Assembly: GCA_937916345.1 (NCBI GenBank)
Contig: CALFUE010000004.1
Coordinates: forward strand, 1-8,459
DNA: 8,459 nucleotides
Source: an uncultured bacterium
GTDB taxonomy: Bacteria; Bacillota; Clostridia; Lachnospirales; Lachnospiraceae
Direction: 5' to 3'
Shown: in pieces, positions 1-7,296 of the stretch
How the letters are laid out: each line of letters starts with the position of its first letter
Position numbering within the stretch: position 1 is the stretch's first letter
The notes under the pieces: model-generated
Seen by the model: the letters and a program-made list of their open reading frames with translations, nothing else
What the model was told of the DNA's origin: nothing
Database searches by the model: none
Position numbers and translations under genes: made by a program

Positions 1-126
1 GGTGCGGAAGGTGCCCATGCCGTTGGGGTGGTCGGCGGTCTTAATGTTGGCGTGGTCGTCGTAGGTGATGATGGTCTCGTCGCGGTCCTCACCGCATATC
101 TCAATGTTCTGCACCCACTGTGGCAC
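1..126 (-). CDS. 5' end of an unrecognised divergent gene (partial, GTG start)
   Basis: A reading frame on the minus strand stays open from position 144 to the window edge, with an in-frame TGA at 147-145. The best start is GTG at 126-124: AAGGAG lies at 141-136, nine bases ahead of it, and an extended -10 promoter lies further upstream. The 42 visible residues begin M(V)PQWVQNIEICGEDRDE, are acidic and hydrophilic, and show no signal peptide or membrane helix. I do not recognise the family. Codon use is striking: 43 of the 48 open codons (144 to 1) end in G or C, against 27 of the first 48 codons of the transporter gene next door. This may mean a highly expressed gene, a transferred gene, or a join between unrelated sequences. 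Confidence is moderate that it is coding and nil for function. Confidence 0.5.
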   Translation of the reverse strand, partial: MPQWVQNIEICGEDRDETIITYDDHANIKTADHPNGMGTFRT

Positions 127-135
127 GATGACCTT

Positions 136-141
136 CTCCTT
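136..141 (-). promoter_or_regulatory. Ribosome binding site AAGGAG that supports the GTG start
   Basis: AAGGAG on the minus strand ends nine bases before the GTG at 126-124. No ATG lies in frame until about residue 37 of the frame, so this site decides the start call for the divergent gene. Confidence 0.45.
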
Positions 142-165
142 GTATCACAGCCGTTCCGATTGTGA

Positions 166-196
166 ATGATAACACCTTGTTTCTTTCTATAAACAA
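166..196 (-). promoter_or_regulatory. Putative extended -10 promoter for the divergent minus-strand gene
   Basis: Read on the minus strand, TGTTATCAT occupies 174-166. This gives a TG-n extended -10 followed by TATCAT, five of six matches to TATAAT. A weak -35 candidate, TTGTTT, lies at 196-191 with a 19-base spacer, which is long, so the extended -10 would carry most of the promoter strength. Transcription would begin near 159-160, leaving a leader of about 34 bases that contains the AAGGAG ribosome site. This is inferred from motif matches only. Confidence 0.4.
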
Positions 197-197
197 G
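176..197. repeat. 7-bp inverted repeat between the divergent promoters
   Basis: CTTGTTT (176-182) and AAACAAG (191-197) are perfect complements separated by eight bases. A second, looser symmetry follows: CAAG (194-197) and CTTG (205-208) flank an A plus TTTAAA, and the CTTG overlaps the -35 of the plus-strand promoter. The arms sit between the two -10 elements, where an operator for a shared regulator could lie. The stem is AT-rich and too weak for a convincing terminator. The function is unknown. Confidence 0.35.
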
Positions 198-205
198 ATT
201 TAAAC

Positions 206-234
206 TTGCTAGAGACCTGTTTATTAATTATAAT
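206..234 (+). promoter_or_regulatory. Sigma-A-type promoter for the transporter-to-purB operon
   Basis: TTGCTA at 206-211 (-35, four of six matches to TTGACA) is followed by a 17-base spacer and a perfect TATAAT at 229-234 (-10). Transcription would start near 241, giving a short leader of about 24 bases with AAGAGGG at 248-254 as ribosome site, ten bases before the ATG at 265. It is the only good promoter I can find on the plus strand, and it lies in a strongly AT-rich stretch (about 28% GC from 171 to 264, against 60% from 1 to 120). The leader is too short to hold a purine or other known riboswitch. Confidence 0.7.
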
Positions 235-264
235 AAACTATGTATAAAAGAGGGATATTGCGAG

Positions 265-1914
265 ATGTTAGAGATCATTATCAGCTTGTCGGGTGGTTTG
301 GGACTATTTCTGTTCGGTATGAATACCATGAGCAGTGGTATTGAGAATGTCGCCGGAGCCAGGCTCAGATCAATAATAGAGAGATTAGCGCAGAACAAAT
401 TCATGGGCCTCATCACAGGTCTCATATTTACTGCACTCATCCAGTCATCATCGGCATCCACGGTCATGGCTGTCAGCTTCGTTAATTCAGGTTTGATGAC
501 ACTTTCACAGGCTTCCGGCATCATCCTCGGCGCGAACATAGGAACCACAGTCACGGCTCTTATAGTTGCCATAAAGCTGTCTGCGGTAGCACCGATTTTC
601 GTATTTGTCGGTGCAGTAGCGTACACCTTTGTAAAAAAGAACCCCATGGTCCAAAAGATAGGCCAGGTTATCCTTGGTTTTGGTATCCTGTTTGTGGGAA
701 TCTCCATTATGTCGGATGCCATGGGCTCACTAAAGAGCGTGCCGGGAGTATTAAACGCCCTGTCTGCCATGTCAAACCCGATAATGGCGCTTCTGCTGGG
801 ACTTGTGATAACATCGGTAGTACAGAGCTCTTCTGTTACTGTTTCTATCCTGGTTGTTATGGGCGCTGAAGGGCTTATCGACCTGCACACCAGCATGTTC
901 GTGGTACTGGGCTGCAACATGGGAGCCTGTACCTCCGCGCTTCTTGCCGCTCTCCAGTCAAATAAAGATGGCAAGCGCACGGCACTCATACATCTCCTTG
1001 TAAATATAATCGGGGCGGCGATCTTCTTTTTCCTGCTTCTCGTTGCGGGAGACACTGTGGAGCGCATAGTTACCTTCTTCGGAGCCATAGGTACGACAGA
1101 GGGAGTGATGGGTAGAAACATCGCCTGGGCTCATATATTGACGAGAGTAGTACAGGTGGTAGTCTGCTATCCCCTGATGAACGCCATCATAAAGCTGACT
1201 TACATCATAGTTCCCGGCGAGGACAAGGAGCCGGAGGAGAACGCTTTCCGCCTGAAATTCATCAATACGCCCACACTTCCTAACCCTGCGGTTGCCATTT
1301 ATCTGGCTGTACAGGAAATGGAGAGGATGGCTCACAAGGCCTTCGGAAACCTTAATCTCGCTCTGGAATGTCTGGTGACGGGAGATACCTTAGATCTGTC
1401 CATGGTGTTTGAGACAGAGAAATATGTTGACTTTCTGGATGCAAAGATCAGCGATTATCTGGTAAAGATAAACCAGACGCCGCTGCCTATCAGGGACGCA
1501 AACAGGATATCAGCCTATTTCCATGTGGTTAACGATATCGAGCGAATAGGCGATCACGCCAATGACATCGGGCACATGACCGAGGAGCTGGCCGCGGAGA
1601 ACATTTCCTTTACCCATGAGGCGGGGGAGGAGCTCCGTGAGATGATGAAAAAGGTAAACAGGATCCTGGAGAAGTCGCTGATCATGTTTGTCACGGGAGA
1701 TACCCATGATATGCAAGAGATAAAAAGCCTGGAGGATGAGATAGACGAGATTGAGAGAGAACTGCAGACCAAGCATATTACCAGGCTGAACGAGGGCTAT
1801 GATTCAGCACAGGTGGGGATTTATTTCTCAGATGTGGCCTCTGCTTTGGAACGCGTCGGGGATCATGCCATAAATATCGCCTTCGCCCTGGTTGAGTCAA
1901 AAAAGATTACCTGA
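265..1914 (+). CDS. Na/Pi cotransporter family protein with C-terminal PhoU-like domain
   Basis: This is a probable sodium-dependent phosphate importer of the NptA/YjbB type, in the cytoplasmic membrane. The membrane half (about residues 1-315) has some eight to nine hydrophobic segments and the family's inverted duplication. Each half carries a QSSS motif (QSSSAST 60-66, QSSSVTV 187-193) followed by a Gly/Asn turn (GANIGTT 89-95, GCNMGAC 216-222). These motifs form the substrate and sodium site in SLC34-like transporters. The cytosolic tail (about 340-545) is helical and PhoU-like, with two metal-ligand motifs, ERIGDHAND (426-434) and ERVGDHAIN (529-537). The 549-residue length is normal for bacterial members with a PhoU tail. 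It is the first gene after the promoter at 206-234, with AAGAGGG ten bases before the ATG. Some homologues of this family (YjbB) have been linked to phosphate export, so the transport direction is not proven by sequence. Confidence 0.93.
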   Translation: MLEIIISLSGGLGLFLFGMNTMSSGIENVAGARLRSIIERLAQNKFMGLITGLIFTALIQSSSASTVMAVSFVNSGLMTLSQASGIILGANIGTTVTALIVAIKLSAVAPIFVFVGAVAYTFVKKNPMVQKIGQVILGFGILFVGISIMSDAMGSLKSVPGVLNALSAMSNPIMALLLGLVITSVVQSSSVTVSILVVMGAEGLIDLHTSMFVVLGCNMGACTSALLAALQSNKDGKRTALIHLLVNIIGAAIFFFLLLVAGDTVERIVTFFGAIGTTEGVMGRNIAWAHILTRVVQVVVCYPLMNAIIKLTYIIVPGEDKEPEENAFRLKFINTPTLPNPAVAIYLAVQEMERMAHKAFGNLNLALECLVTGDTLDLSMVFETEKYVDFLDAKISDYLVKINQTPLPIRDANRISAYFHVVNDIERIGDHANDIGHMTEELAAENISFTHEAGEELREMMKKVNRILEKSLIMFVTGDTHDMQEIKSLEDEIDEIERELQTKHITRLNEGYDSAQVGIYFSDVASALERVGDHAINIAFALVESKKIT

Positions 1915-1920
1915 CAGATC

Positions 1921-3411
1921 ATGAAGAATATTTTAATAAATACAACTAAATGCGTGATCGTGGCATTTTTCGCAGTACTTTTTACGGGCTGCGCGGATCC
2001 TCATGTTCAGCGCGTGAATGAGATCGTGGAAAAATTGAATTCTGCGAGAAGTGCCGGTATCGGTGGTGCAGAGGATAGCGCGGATCGATCTGGGCAGGGT
2101 GCTGTCATGTCGGATACTGCTTCATCTGATAATGTGGCCGGGGAGCAGGACGAGAGCTTAAATACGGCGATAAATGCTATATTGTCGACAGATGCTGATA
2201 TATTCGGCGGTTATCCGGTTGATGAGAATTTCCTGATGTACCTGGCAAACAGGTACGGGATTGAAAAGCTTTTTGAGATAACAGACGCACTGGAGGAAGA
2301 GCAGGATATCGAGCTTTGGTACACGCAGACGGGAAACTCCATCCATGTATTGATGTATGATTATTATATCAGCAGCGGAATGCGGGTGGAGTATGAGGAT
2401 CGATACCGCATCATCACTCCCGCCTCGGAGGATGAGACGGTGCTGGCCTTCACGGGCGACATGAATTTTGACGACTCACTTGCCACTATGGCAAATTACA
2501 GGCAGAACGGGCTTTCCGGCATACTGGACGAGGGGCTTCGCGACCTCATGAAAAACGTTGATATAATGACCGTAAACTGTGAGTGCAGCCTGTCAGAAAG
2601 AGGCGAGCCGCTGGATGGAAAGAGCTTTACTTTCAGGGGAAAACCCGAAAACGCCTCGATCATGGCAAAACTGGGGGTCGATGTGGCGAGCATAGCCAAT
2701 AATCATATCTACGATTATGGACCCGATGCTTTGGTTGACACCTATGATGCTATAGAAGCGGCAGGGATACTGCCCGTTGGCGCGGGAAACGATCTCGAAC
2801 AGGCGATGGAGCCTGTTTGCTTCATAGCAAACGGCAGAAAGATATCCATCGTCGCGGCGACTCAGATAGAGAGGACTTACAATTACACCAGACAGGCGAC
2901 TGCTGACACCCCGGGTGTATTAAAGACCTATGATCCCGGGCTTTTCTGCGAGGTGATAAAAAAAGCGGACGCCAACAGCGATGTAGTCATCGCCTATGTC
3001 CACTGGGGCACGGAAAAGGTCAATTATGTGGACGAGTCCCAGCTGGAGCTTGCAAAGGCCTTTGTGGAAGCCGGGGCGGACGCAGTGATAGGAGCCCATC
3101 CCCATGTGCTCCAGGGGCTTGAGTTTGTGGAACAGGTTCCTGTTGCTTATTCCCTCGGGAATTTCTGGTTCGGTTCCACATCTACAGACGGCCACAACAA
3201 GCGTGATACCGCGGTTGCGGAGATCGTGATTAAAAAGAACGGAGAGCTTTTGATGAAGTTTTTGCCTTGCGTCCAGCAGGATTTTGCGACATCCCTCATC
3301 ACGGATCCCGAGGAGTATAAGAGGATAAAGGACTACGAGCAGAGCATCTCCAGGAGAGTAAAGATAGATACTGACGGCACAGTGATAAATAATAAAAGTT
3401 TGGAGGAATAA
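1921..3411 (+). CDS. CapA-family (PGA_cap) metallophosphatase-like lipoprotein
   Basis: This 496-residue protein is probably surface-anchored. It starts with a lipoprotein signal: K2, a hydrophobic core at about 11-22, and a lipobox FTGC with the acylated Cys at 24. The F at -3 is less usual. A Ser/Asp/Gly-rich linker spans about 41-80, then an extra region (about 80-165), then a CapA/PGA_cap domain (about 173-450). Domain motifs include TGDMNF 178-183, an N219-E221 pair, SIANNH 257-262, HWG 361-363, GAHPH 391-395 and SLGNF 411-415, the usual metal-site pattern of this calcineurin-like family. CapA proteins are named for poly-gamma-glutamate capsule export, but most Clostridial members lack capB/capC neighbours, as here, so the substrate is unknown. 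The gene begins six bases after the transporter stop with no clear ribosome site, so translational coupling is likely. The signal peptide supports this ATG. Confidence 0.88.
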   Translation: MKNILINTTKCVIVAFFAVLFTGCADPHVQRVNEIVEKLNSARSAGIGGAEDSADRSGQGAVMSDTASSDNVAGEQDESLNTAINAILSTDADIFGGYPVDENFLMYLANRYGIEKLFEITDALEEEQDIELWYTQTGNSIHVLMYDYYISSGMRVEYEDRYRIITPASEDETVLAFTGDMNFDDSLATMANYRQNGLSGILDEGLRDLMKNVDIMTVNCECSLSERGEPLDGKSFTFRGKPENASIMAKLGVDVASIANNHIYDYGPDALVDTYDAIEAAGILPVGAGNDLEQAMEPVCFIANGRKISIVAATQIERTYNYTRQATADTPGVLKTYDPGLFCEVIKKADANSDVVIAYVHWGTEKVNYVDESQLELAKAFVEAGADAVIGAHPHVLQGLEFVEQVPVAYSLGNFWFGSTSTDGHNKRDTAVAEIVIKKNGELLMKFLPCVQQDFATSLITDPEEYKRIKDYEQSISRRVKIDTDGTVINNKSLEE

Positions 3412-3414
3412 AAA

Positions 3415-4959
3415 ATGAGTAAGAGACCTGTTGTTCTTATGGTGCTTGACGGCTACGGATTAAATGAGAATCCCGAGGGCAATGCCATCGCGATGGCAAA
3501 CACACCTGTGATGGATTCTCTGATGAAGGAATGTCCCTTTGTAAAAGGAAACGCGTCCGGACTTTTTGTGGGACTTCCTGATGGACAGATGGGAAATTCC
3601 GAGGTGGGACATATGAATATCGGCGCGGGTCGCATCATATATCAGGATCTCACCCGCATCACTAAATCTATACAGGATGGAGATTTCTTTGAGAACAGGA
3701 TACTGCTTCAGGCTATAAACAATTGTAAGGAAAAGGGTACGGATCTGCACCTCTGGGGTCTCGTGTCCGACGGAGGAGTACACAGTCACAATACTCATCT
3801 TTATGGTTTGCTGGAGATGGCAAAAAAGAATGGTCTGAGCAGAGTGTTCGTACATGCCTTCCTCGACGGCCGCGATACGCCCCCCGCGTCGGGAGCAGAT
3901 TATCTCGAGGCGCTGGAGGCTGAGATGAAGCGTATCGGAGTCGGAAGGATTGCTTCCGTATCCGGCAGGTACTACGCTATGGACAGGGACAAGAATTGGG
4001 ATCGCGTGGAGAAGGCCTATGATTCGCTGGTAAAGGGCGAGGGAGTAAAGGATACCGACGCGGTAGCCGCTGTCAGAAAATCTTACGAGTCCGATATTAC
4101 CGATGAGTTCGTGCTCCCCACGGTCATCACCGACGAGAAGGGAGAACCTCTCTCACTTGTAAAGGAGAACGATTCAGTCATATTCTTCAACTTCAGACCA
4201 GACAGGGCAAGGGAGATTACCAGAGTGTTCTGCGATGACAGCTTCACCATGTTCAAGAGGGATTTCATCCCCCTGACTTATGTGTGCTTCAAGGATTATG
4301 ATGAGACGATCCCTAACAAGCTCATCGCTTTTGAGAAGGAATCCATAAAGAATACTCTTGGAGAATATCTGGCAGCAAACAAAAAGAAGCAGCTTCGACT
4401 TGCCGAGACAGAAAAGTACGCTCATGTTACCTTTTTTTTCAACGGCGGAGTGGAGGAACCGAATGTGGATGAGGCCAGGATTCTTGTGAATTCTCCGAAG
4501 GATGTGGCAACCTACGATCTGAAGCCGGAGATGAGCGCTCCGGAGGTGGGTATGGATCTGGTAGAGGCCATTACCTCTGATAAGTATGATGTGATAATCA
4601 TAAATTTCGCGAATCCCGATATGGTCGGTCATACGGGAGTGATCCCCGCCGCCGTCAAGGCGGTGGAGAGAGTGGATTCTCTGGTGGGAGACGCTGTGGA
4701 GGCCGTAAAAAAGATGGACGGTGCGCTGTTTATCTGCGCGGATCACGGCAATGCCGAAAAGATGATCGACTACGAGACCGGGGAGCCCCACACGGCGCAC
4801 ACCACAAATCCCGTTCCCTTTATCCTGGTTAATTACGACAAGGATTACACATTAAGAGAGGGAGGAGCGCTTTGTGATATAGCCCCCACACTGCTTGAGA
4901 TAATGGGACTTCCGCAGCCTGCCGAGATGACGGGAAAGTCATTGTTGATAAAGAAATAG
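3415..4959 (+). CDS. gpmI: 2,3-bisphosphoglycerate-independent phosphoglycerate mutase
   Basis: This cytosolic glycolytic enzyme interconverts 3- and 2-phosphoglycerate through a phosphoserine intermediate and needs Mn2+. At 514 residues it has the standard length. All expected catalytic positions are visible and numbered almost as in the Bacillus enzyme: D12 in LDGYG, S62 in GNSEVGH (the phosphorylated Ser), H123 in GVHSH, D151/R153/D154 in DGRDTPP, R185 and R191, R261 and R264 in NFRPDRARE, K334, D402 and H406 in PDMVGH, D443 and H444 in CADHGN, and H462. The alkaline-phosphatase-like domain is split by the transferase insert, as is normal. GGAGGA at 3402-3407 lies inside the last codons of the CapA gene, seven bases before the ATG. 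The intergenic gap is three bases, so the two genes are almost certainly co-transcribed. A run of eight T occurs at 4432-4439 in the HVTFFFNGG motif, but the frame is intact. Confidence 0.98.
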   Translation: MSKRPVVLMVLDGYGLNENPEGNAIAMANTPVMDSLMKECPFVKGNASGLFVGLPDGQMGNSEVGHMNIGAGRIIYQDLTRITKSIQDGDFFENRILLQAINNCKEKGTDLHLWGLVSDGGVHSHNTHLYGLLEMAKKNGLSRVFVHAFLDGRDTPPASGADYLEALEAEMKRIGVGRIASVSGRYYAMDRDKNWDRVEKAYDSLVKGEGVKDTDAVAAVRKSYESDITDEFVLPTVITDEKGEPLSLVKENDSVIFFNFRPDRAREITRVFCDDSFTMFKRDFIPLTYVCFKDYDETIPNKLIAFEKESIKNTLGEYLAANKKKQLRLAETEKYAHVTFFFNGGVEEPNVDEARILVNSPKDVATYDLKPEMSAPEVGMDLVEAITSDKYDVIIINFANPDMVGHTGVIPAAVKAVERVDSLVGDAVEAVKKMDGALFICADHGNAEKMIDYETGEPHTAHTTNPVPFILVNYDKDYTLREGGALCDIAPTLLEIMGLPQPAEMTGKSLLIKK

Positions 4960-4972
4960 ACAGGAGGATGAA

Positions 4973-5842
4973 ATGAAGACATATACACCCATAAAAGATG
5001 GTAAGGTCAGAGAGATCTATAATGTGGAGGACGCGCTGATACTGGTGGCGACCGACCGTATATCGGCTTTTGATGTTATTTTAAAGAACAAGGTGACCGA
5101 CAAGGGAAAAATATTAAATCAAATGTCCCGCTTTTGGTTTGACCTTACAAAGGACATAATACCTAATCACATGATCTCCGTCGATACGGCGGATATGCCG
5201 GAGTTTTTCAGAAATGATGAATTTAACGCTCGCTCAATGAAGGTAAAAAAACTGAACATGCTTCCCATAGAGTGTATAGTGAGGGGCTATATCACAGGCT
5301 CCGGCTGGGTCAGCTACAAAGAGAACGGCACGGTCTGCGGCATCAGCCTGCCATCAGGCCTAAAGGAGTGCGAGAAGCTGCCTGAGGCTATCTATACTCC
5401 GTCCACAAAGGCTGAGCTGGGAGATCACGATGAAAATATTTCCTTTGAGAGATCCGTTCAGGTGCTTGAGAATGAGTTTCCCGGAAAGGGAGAGGAGTAC
5501 GCAACAGCGATAAAGGACGCTACTCTTGCTCTCTACAGGAAATGCGCGGACTATGCCTGTGAAAAGGGCATCATCATAGCTGACACAAAGTTTGAGTTCG
5601 GTCTGGATGAAAATGGAAGGGTTGTTCTGGCAGATGAGATGCTGACTCCCGATTCCTCAAGGTTCTGGCCTTTGTCAGATTATGAGCCGGGGCGCACTCA
5701 AAAGAGTTTTGACAAGCAGTATGTGAGAGATTATCTGAAGGCAAATCCCGACTGTGATTACGATCTGCCCGAGGATGTCATATTGAAGACTATTGAGAAA
5801 TACAAGGAAGCCTACGAGCTTCTCACAGGCGAAAGGTTTTGA
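4973..5842 (+). CDS. purC: Phosphoribosylaminoimidazole-succinocarboxamide synthase (SAICAR synthetase)
   Basis: PurC joins CAIR with L-aspartate using ATP to give SAICAR in de novo purine synthesis. The 289-residue product has the N-terminal KDGKVREIY nucleotide-binding loop (8-16), ATDRISAFD (26-34), the first family signature LPIECIVRGYITGSGW (97-112), the TPSTKAE segment (142-148) and the second signature LADEMLTPDSSRFW (219-232), followed by the GRTQKSFDKQYVRDYL tail motif (240-255). The length and motifs match the long form of the enzyme (yeast Ade1-like, about 290-305 residues) rather than the short form of about 237 residues in E. coli. AGGAGG at 4962-4967 precedes the ATG by five bases. 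Its product is a substrate of the next gene, purB, two bases downstream. No purine riboswitch or PurR-like site is visible upstream, so it probably depends on the distal promoter. Confidence 0.97.
   Translation: MKTYTPIKDGKVREIYNVEDALILVATDRISAFDVILKNKVTDKGKILNQMSRFWFDLTKDIIPNHMISVDTADMPEFFRNDEFNARSMKVKKLNMLPIECIVRGYITGSGWVSYKENGTVCGISLPSGLKECEKLPEAIYTPSTKAELGDHDENISFERSVQVLENEFPGKGEEYATAIKDATLALYRKCADYACEKGIIIADTKFEFGLDENGRVVLADEMLTPDSSRFWPLSDYEPGRTQKSFDKQYVRDYLKANPDCDYDLPEDVILKTIEKYKEAYELLTGERF
5831..5836 (+). promoter_or_regulatory. Ribosome binding site that selects the purB ATG
   Basis: GAAAGG, inside the last codons of purC, ends eight bases before the ATG at 5845. An in-frame TTG at 5839 overlaps the purC stop but would lie only two bases from this site, so the ATG is preferred. 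Confidence 0.5.
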
Positions 5843-5844
5843 TC

Positions 5845-7296
5845 ATGGCAAGGGATGTTTATGAGAATCCGCTTTCCGGCCGTTACGCCGGAAAAGAGAT
5901 GCAGTATATTTTTTCACCGGACAGGAAATTTTCTACATGGCGAAAGCTTTGGATAGCTCTTGCAGAGACTGAGATGGAGCTGGGGCTCACGGATAACGGA
6001 AAACCCGTGATCACGCAGGACATGATAGATGAGATGAAGGAACACATCTATGATATCAATTACGAGGTGGCCGAGGAGCGCGAGAGGGTCGTGCGTCATG
6101 ATGTGATGAGTCATGTTTACGCCTACGGAATGCAATGTCCCAAGGCAGCCGGAATCATACATCTGGGAGCAACTTCGTGCTATGTGGGCGACAATACCGA
6201 TATCATATTGATGGACGAGGCGTTGGCCATCGTCAGAAAAAAGCTTGTAAAGCTGATACGGGTTCTGGCTGATTTTGCCGGTAAGTACAAGGATCTTCCG
6301 ACCCTTGCCTTCACACATTTCCAGCCTGCGCAGCCCACTACGGTGGGAAAGCGCGCCACCCTTTGGCTCAATGAATTCGTTATGGATCTGGAGGATCTGG
6401 AGTATGTAAAGGGAAGCTTGAAGCTTCTGGGATCAAAGGGAACGACCGGTACCCAGGCAAGCTTCAAGGAGCTCTTTGATTCTGACGACGAAAAGATCGA
6501 CCGCATCGATCCTATGATTGCCGAAAAAATGGGCTACAAAGCCTGCTATCCGGTTTCAGGCCAGACCTATTCCAGAAAGGTCGATACAAGAGTATTAAAT
6601 GTGCTTGCAGGTATCGCTGCAAGCGCCACCAAGATGTCGAACGACATCAGACTTCTCCAGCACCTGAAGCAGGTGGAGGAGCCATTTGAGAAGAGTCAGA
6701 TAGGTTCAAGCGCTATGGCCTACAAGAGAAATCCTATGAGAAGCGAGCGCATCGCTTCCCTCTCCAGATATGTCATCGCGGATGCCATTAATCCCGCCAT
6801 TACATCGGCCACTCAGTGGTTTGAGAGGACGCTTGACGATTCCGCGAACAAGAGGATATCCATCCCCGAGGGATTTCTGGCGATAGACGGTGTGTTAAAT
6901 CTCTGCATAAATGTGTCCGATGGGCTGGTAGTTTATGACAAGGTCATCTACAGGCAGTTTATGAGCGAGATACCCTTCATGGCGACGGAGAATATCATGA
7001 TGGACGCGGTAAAACACGGCGGCAGCCGACAGGAGCTCCACGAAAAGATCAGAGTCCTCTCCATGGAGGCCGGAAGAAATGTCAAGGAGCTTGGCCTCGA
7101 AAACAATCTGGTAGAGCTCATCGCGAAAGACCCCGGGTTCGGTTTGACCGAGGAGGAGATCAAGGCCACTTTAAAGCCTGAGCTCTATGTGGGCAGGGCG
7201 CCCAGACAGGTGGAGAAATATCTGGAGGATGTCATAAAGCCTTTACTTGATTCAAAATATGACGATTCAGATGTCACGGCGGAGGTAAATGTATGA
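5845..7296 (+). CDS. purB: Adenylosuccinate lyase
   Basis: PurB is a cytosolic homotetramer of the fumarase/aspartase superfamily. It cleaves SAICAR to AICAR and adenylosuccinate to AMP, releasing fumarate each time. From the ATG the protein is 483 residues. Visible motifs are RHDVMSH (84-90), HLGATSCYVGDN (106-117), THFQPAQPTT (157-166) with the general-acid His at 158, the GTTGTQASF loop (199-207), and the superfamily signature GSSAMAYKRNPMRSE (287-301) carrying the catalytic Ser on the mobile loop (288/289). The length and motif wording resemble the ADSL-like subfamily (human enzyme about 484 residues) more than the roughly 430-residue Bacillus type. The gene starts two bases after purC, whose product it consumes. 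Its stop overlaps the next start (ATGA). No odd composition or missing catalytic residue is seen. Confidence 0.97.
   Translation: MARDVYENPLSGRYAGKEMQYIFSPDRKFSTWRKLWIALAETEMELGLTDNGKPVITQDMIDEMKEHIYDINYEVAEERERVVRHDVMSHVYAYGMQCPKAAGIIHLGATSCYVGDNTDIILMDEALAIVRKKLVKLIRVLADFAGKYKDLPTLAFTHFQPAQPTTVGKRATLWLNEFVMDLEDLEYVKGSLKLLGSKGTTGTQASFKELFDSDDEKIDRIDPMIAEKMGYKACYPVSGQTYSRKVDTRVLNVLAGIAASATKMSNDIRLLQHLKQVEEPFEKSQIGSSAMAYKRNPMRSERIASLSRYVIADAINPAITSATQWFERTLDDSANKRISIPEGFLAIDGVLNLCINVSDGLVVYDKVIYRQFMSEIPFMATENIMMDAVKHGGSRQELHEKIRVLSMEAGRNVKELGLENNLVELIAKDPGFGLTEEEIKATLKPELYVGRAPRQVEKYLEDVIKPLLDSKYDDSDVTAEVNV

Noticed and set aside
1..165. Plus-strand open frame ending at TGA 163-165
   Set aside because: Its product is a Gly/Val-rich low-complexity string, typical of reading antisense to G/C-ending codons. 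The minus-strand frame has the ribosome site, start and more protein-like composition.
241..264. Riboswitch or attenuator in the operon leader
   Set aside because: The predicted leader is only about 24 bases, too short for any known aptamer.
228..1121. Long open frame (297 codons) on the minus strand opposite the transporter gene
   Set aside because: It is a shadow of the well-supported Na/Pi transporter. The product is Met/Thr/Pro-rich without family motifs, and no ribosome site or promoter is visible.
4174..4800. Open frame of 208 codons on the minus strand inside gpmI
   Set aside because: Every catalytic motif of gpmI lies on the plus strand here. The antisense product (His/Leu/Ile-rich) has no recognisable domain.
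4968..4976. ATG at 4968 as an alternative purC start
   Set aside because: It is out of frame (ATG AAA TGA) and ends at once.
5839..5847. TTG at 5839 as purB start
   Set aside because: It would overlap the purC stop and sit only two bases from the GAAAGG site. The ATG at 5845 has proper spacing and gives the normal N terminus MARDVYENPLSGRYA.
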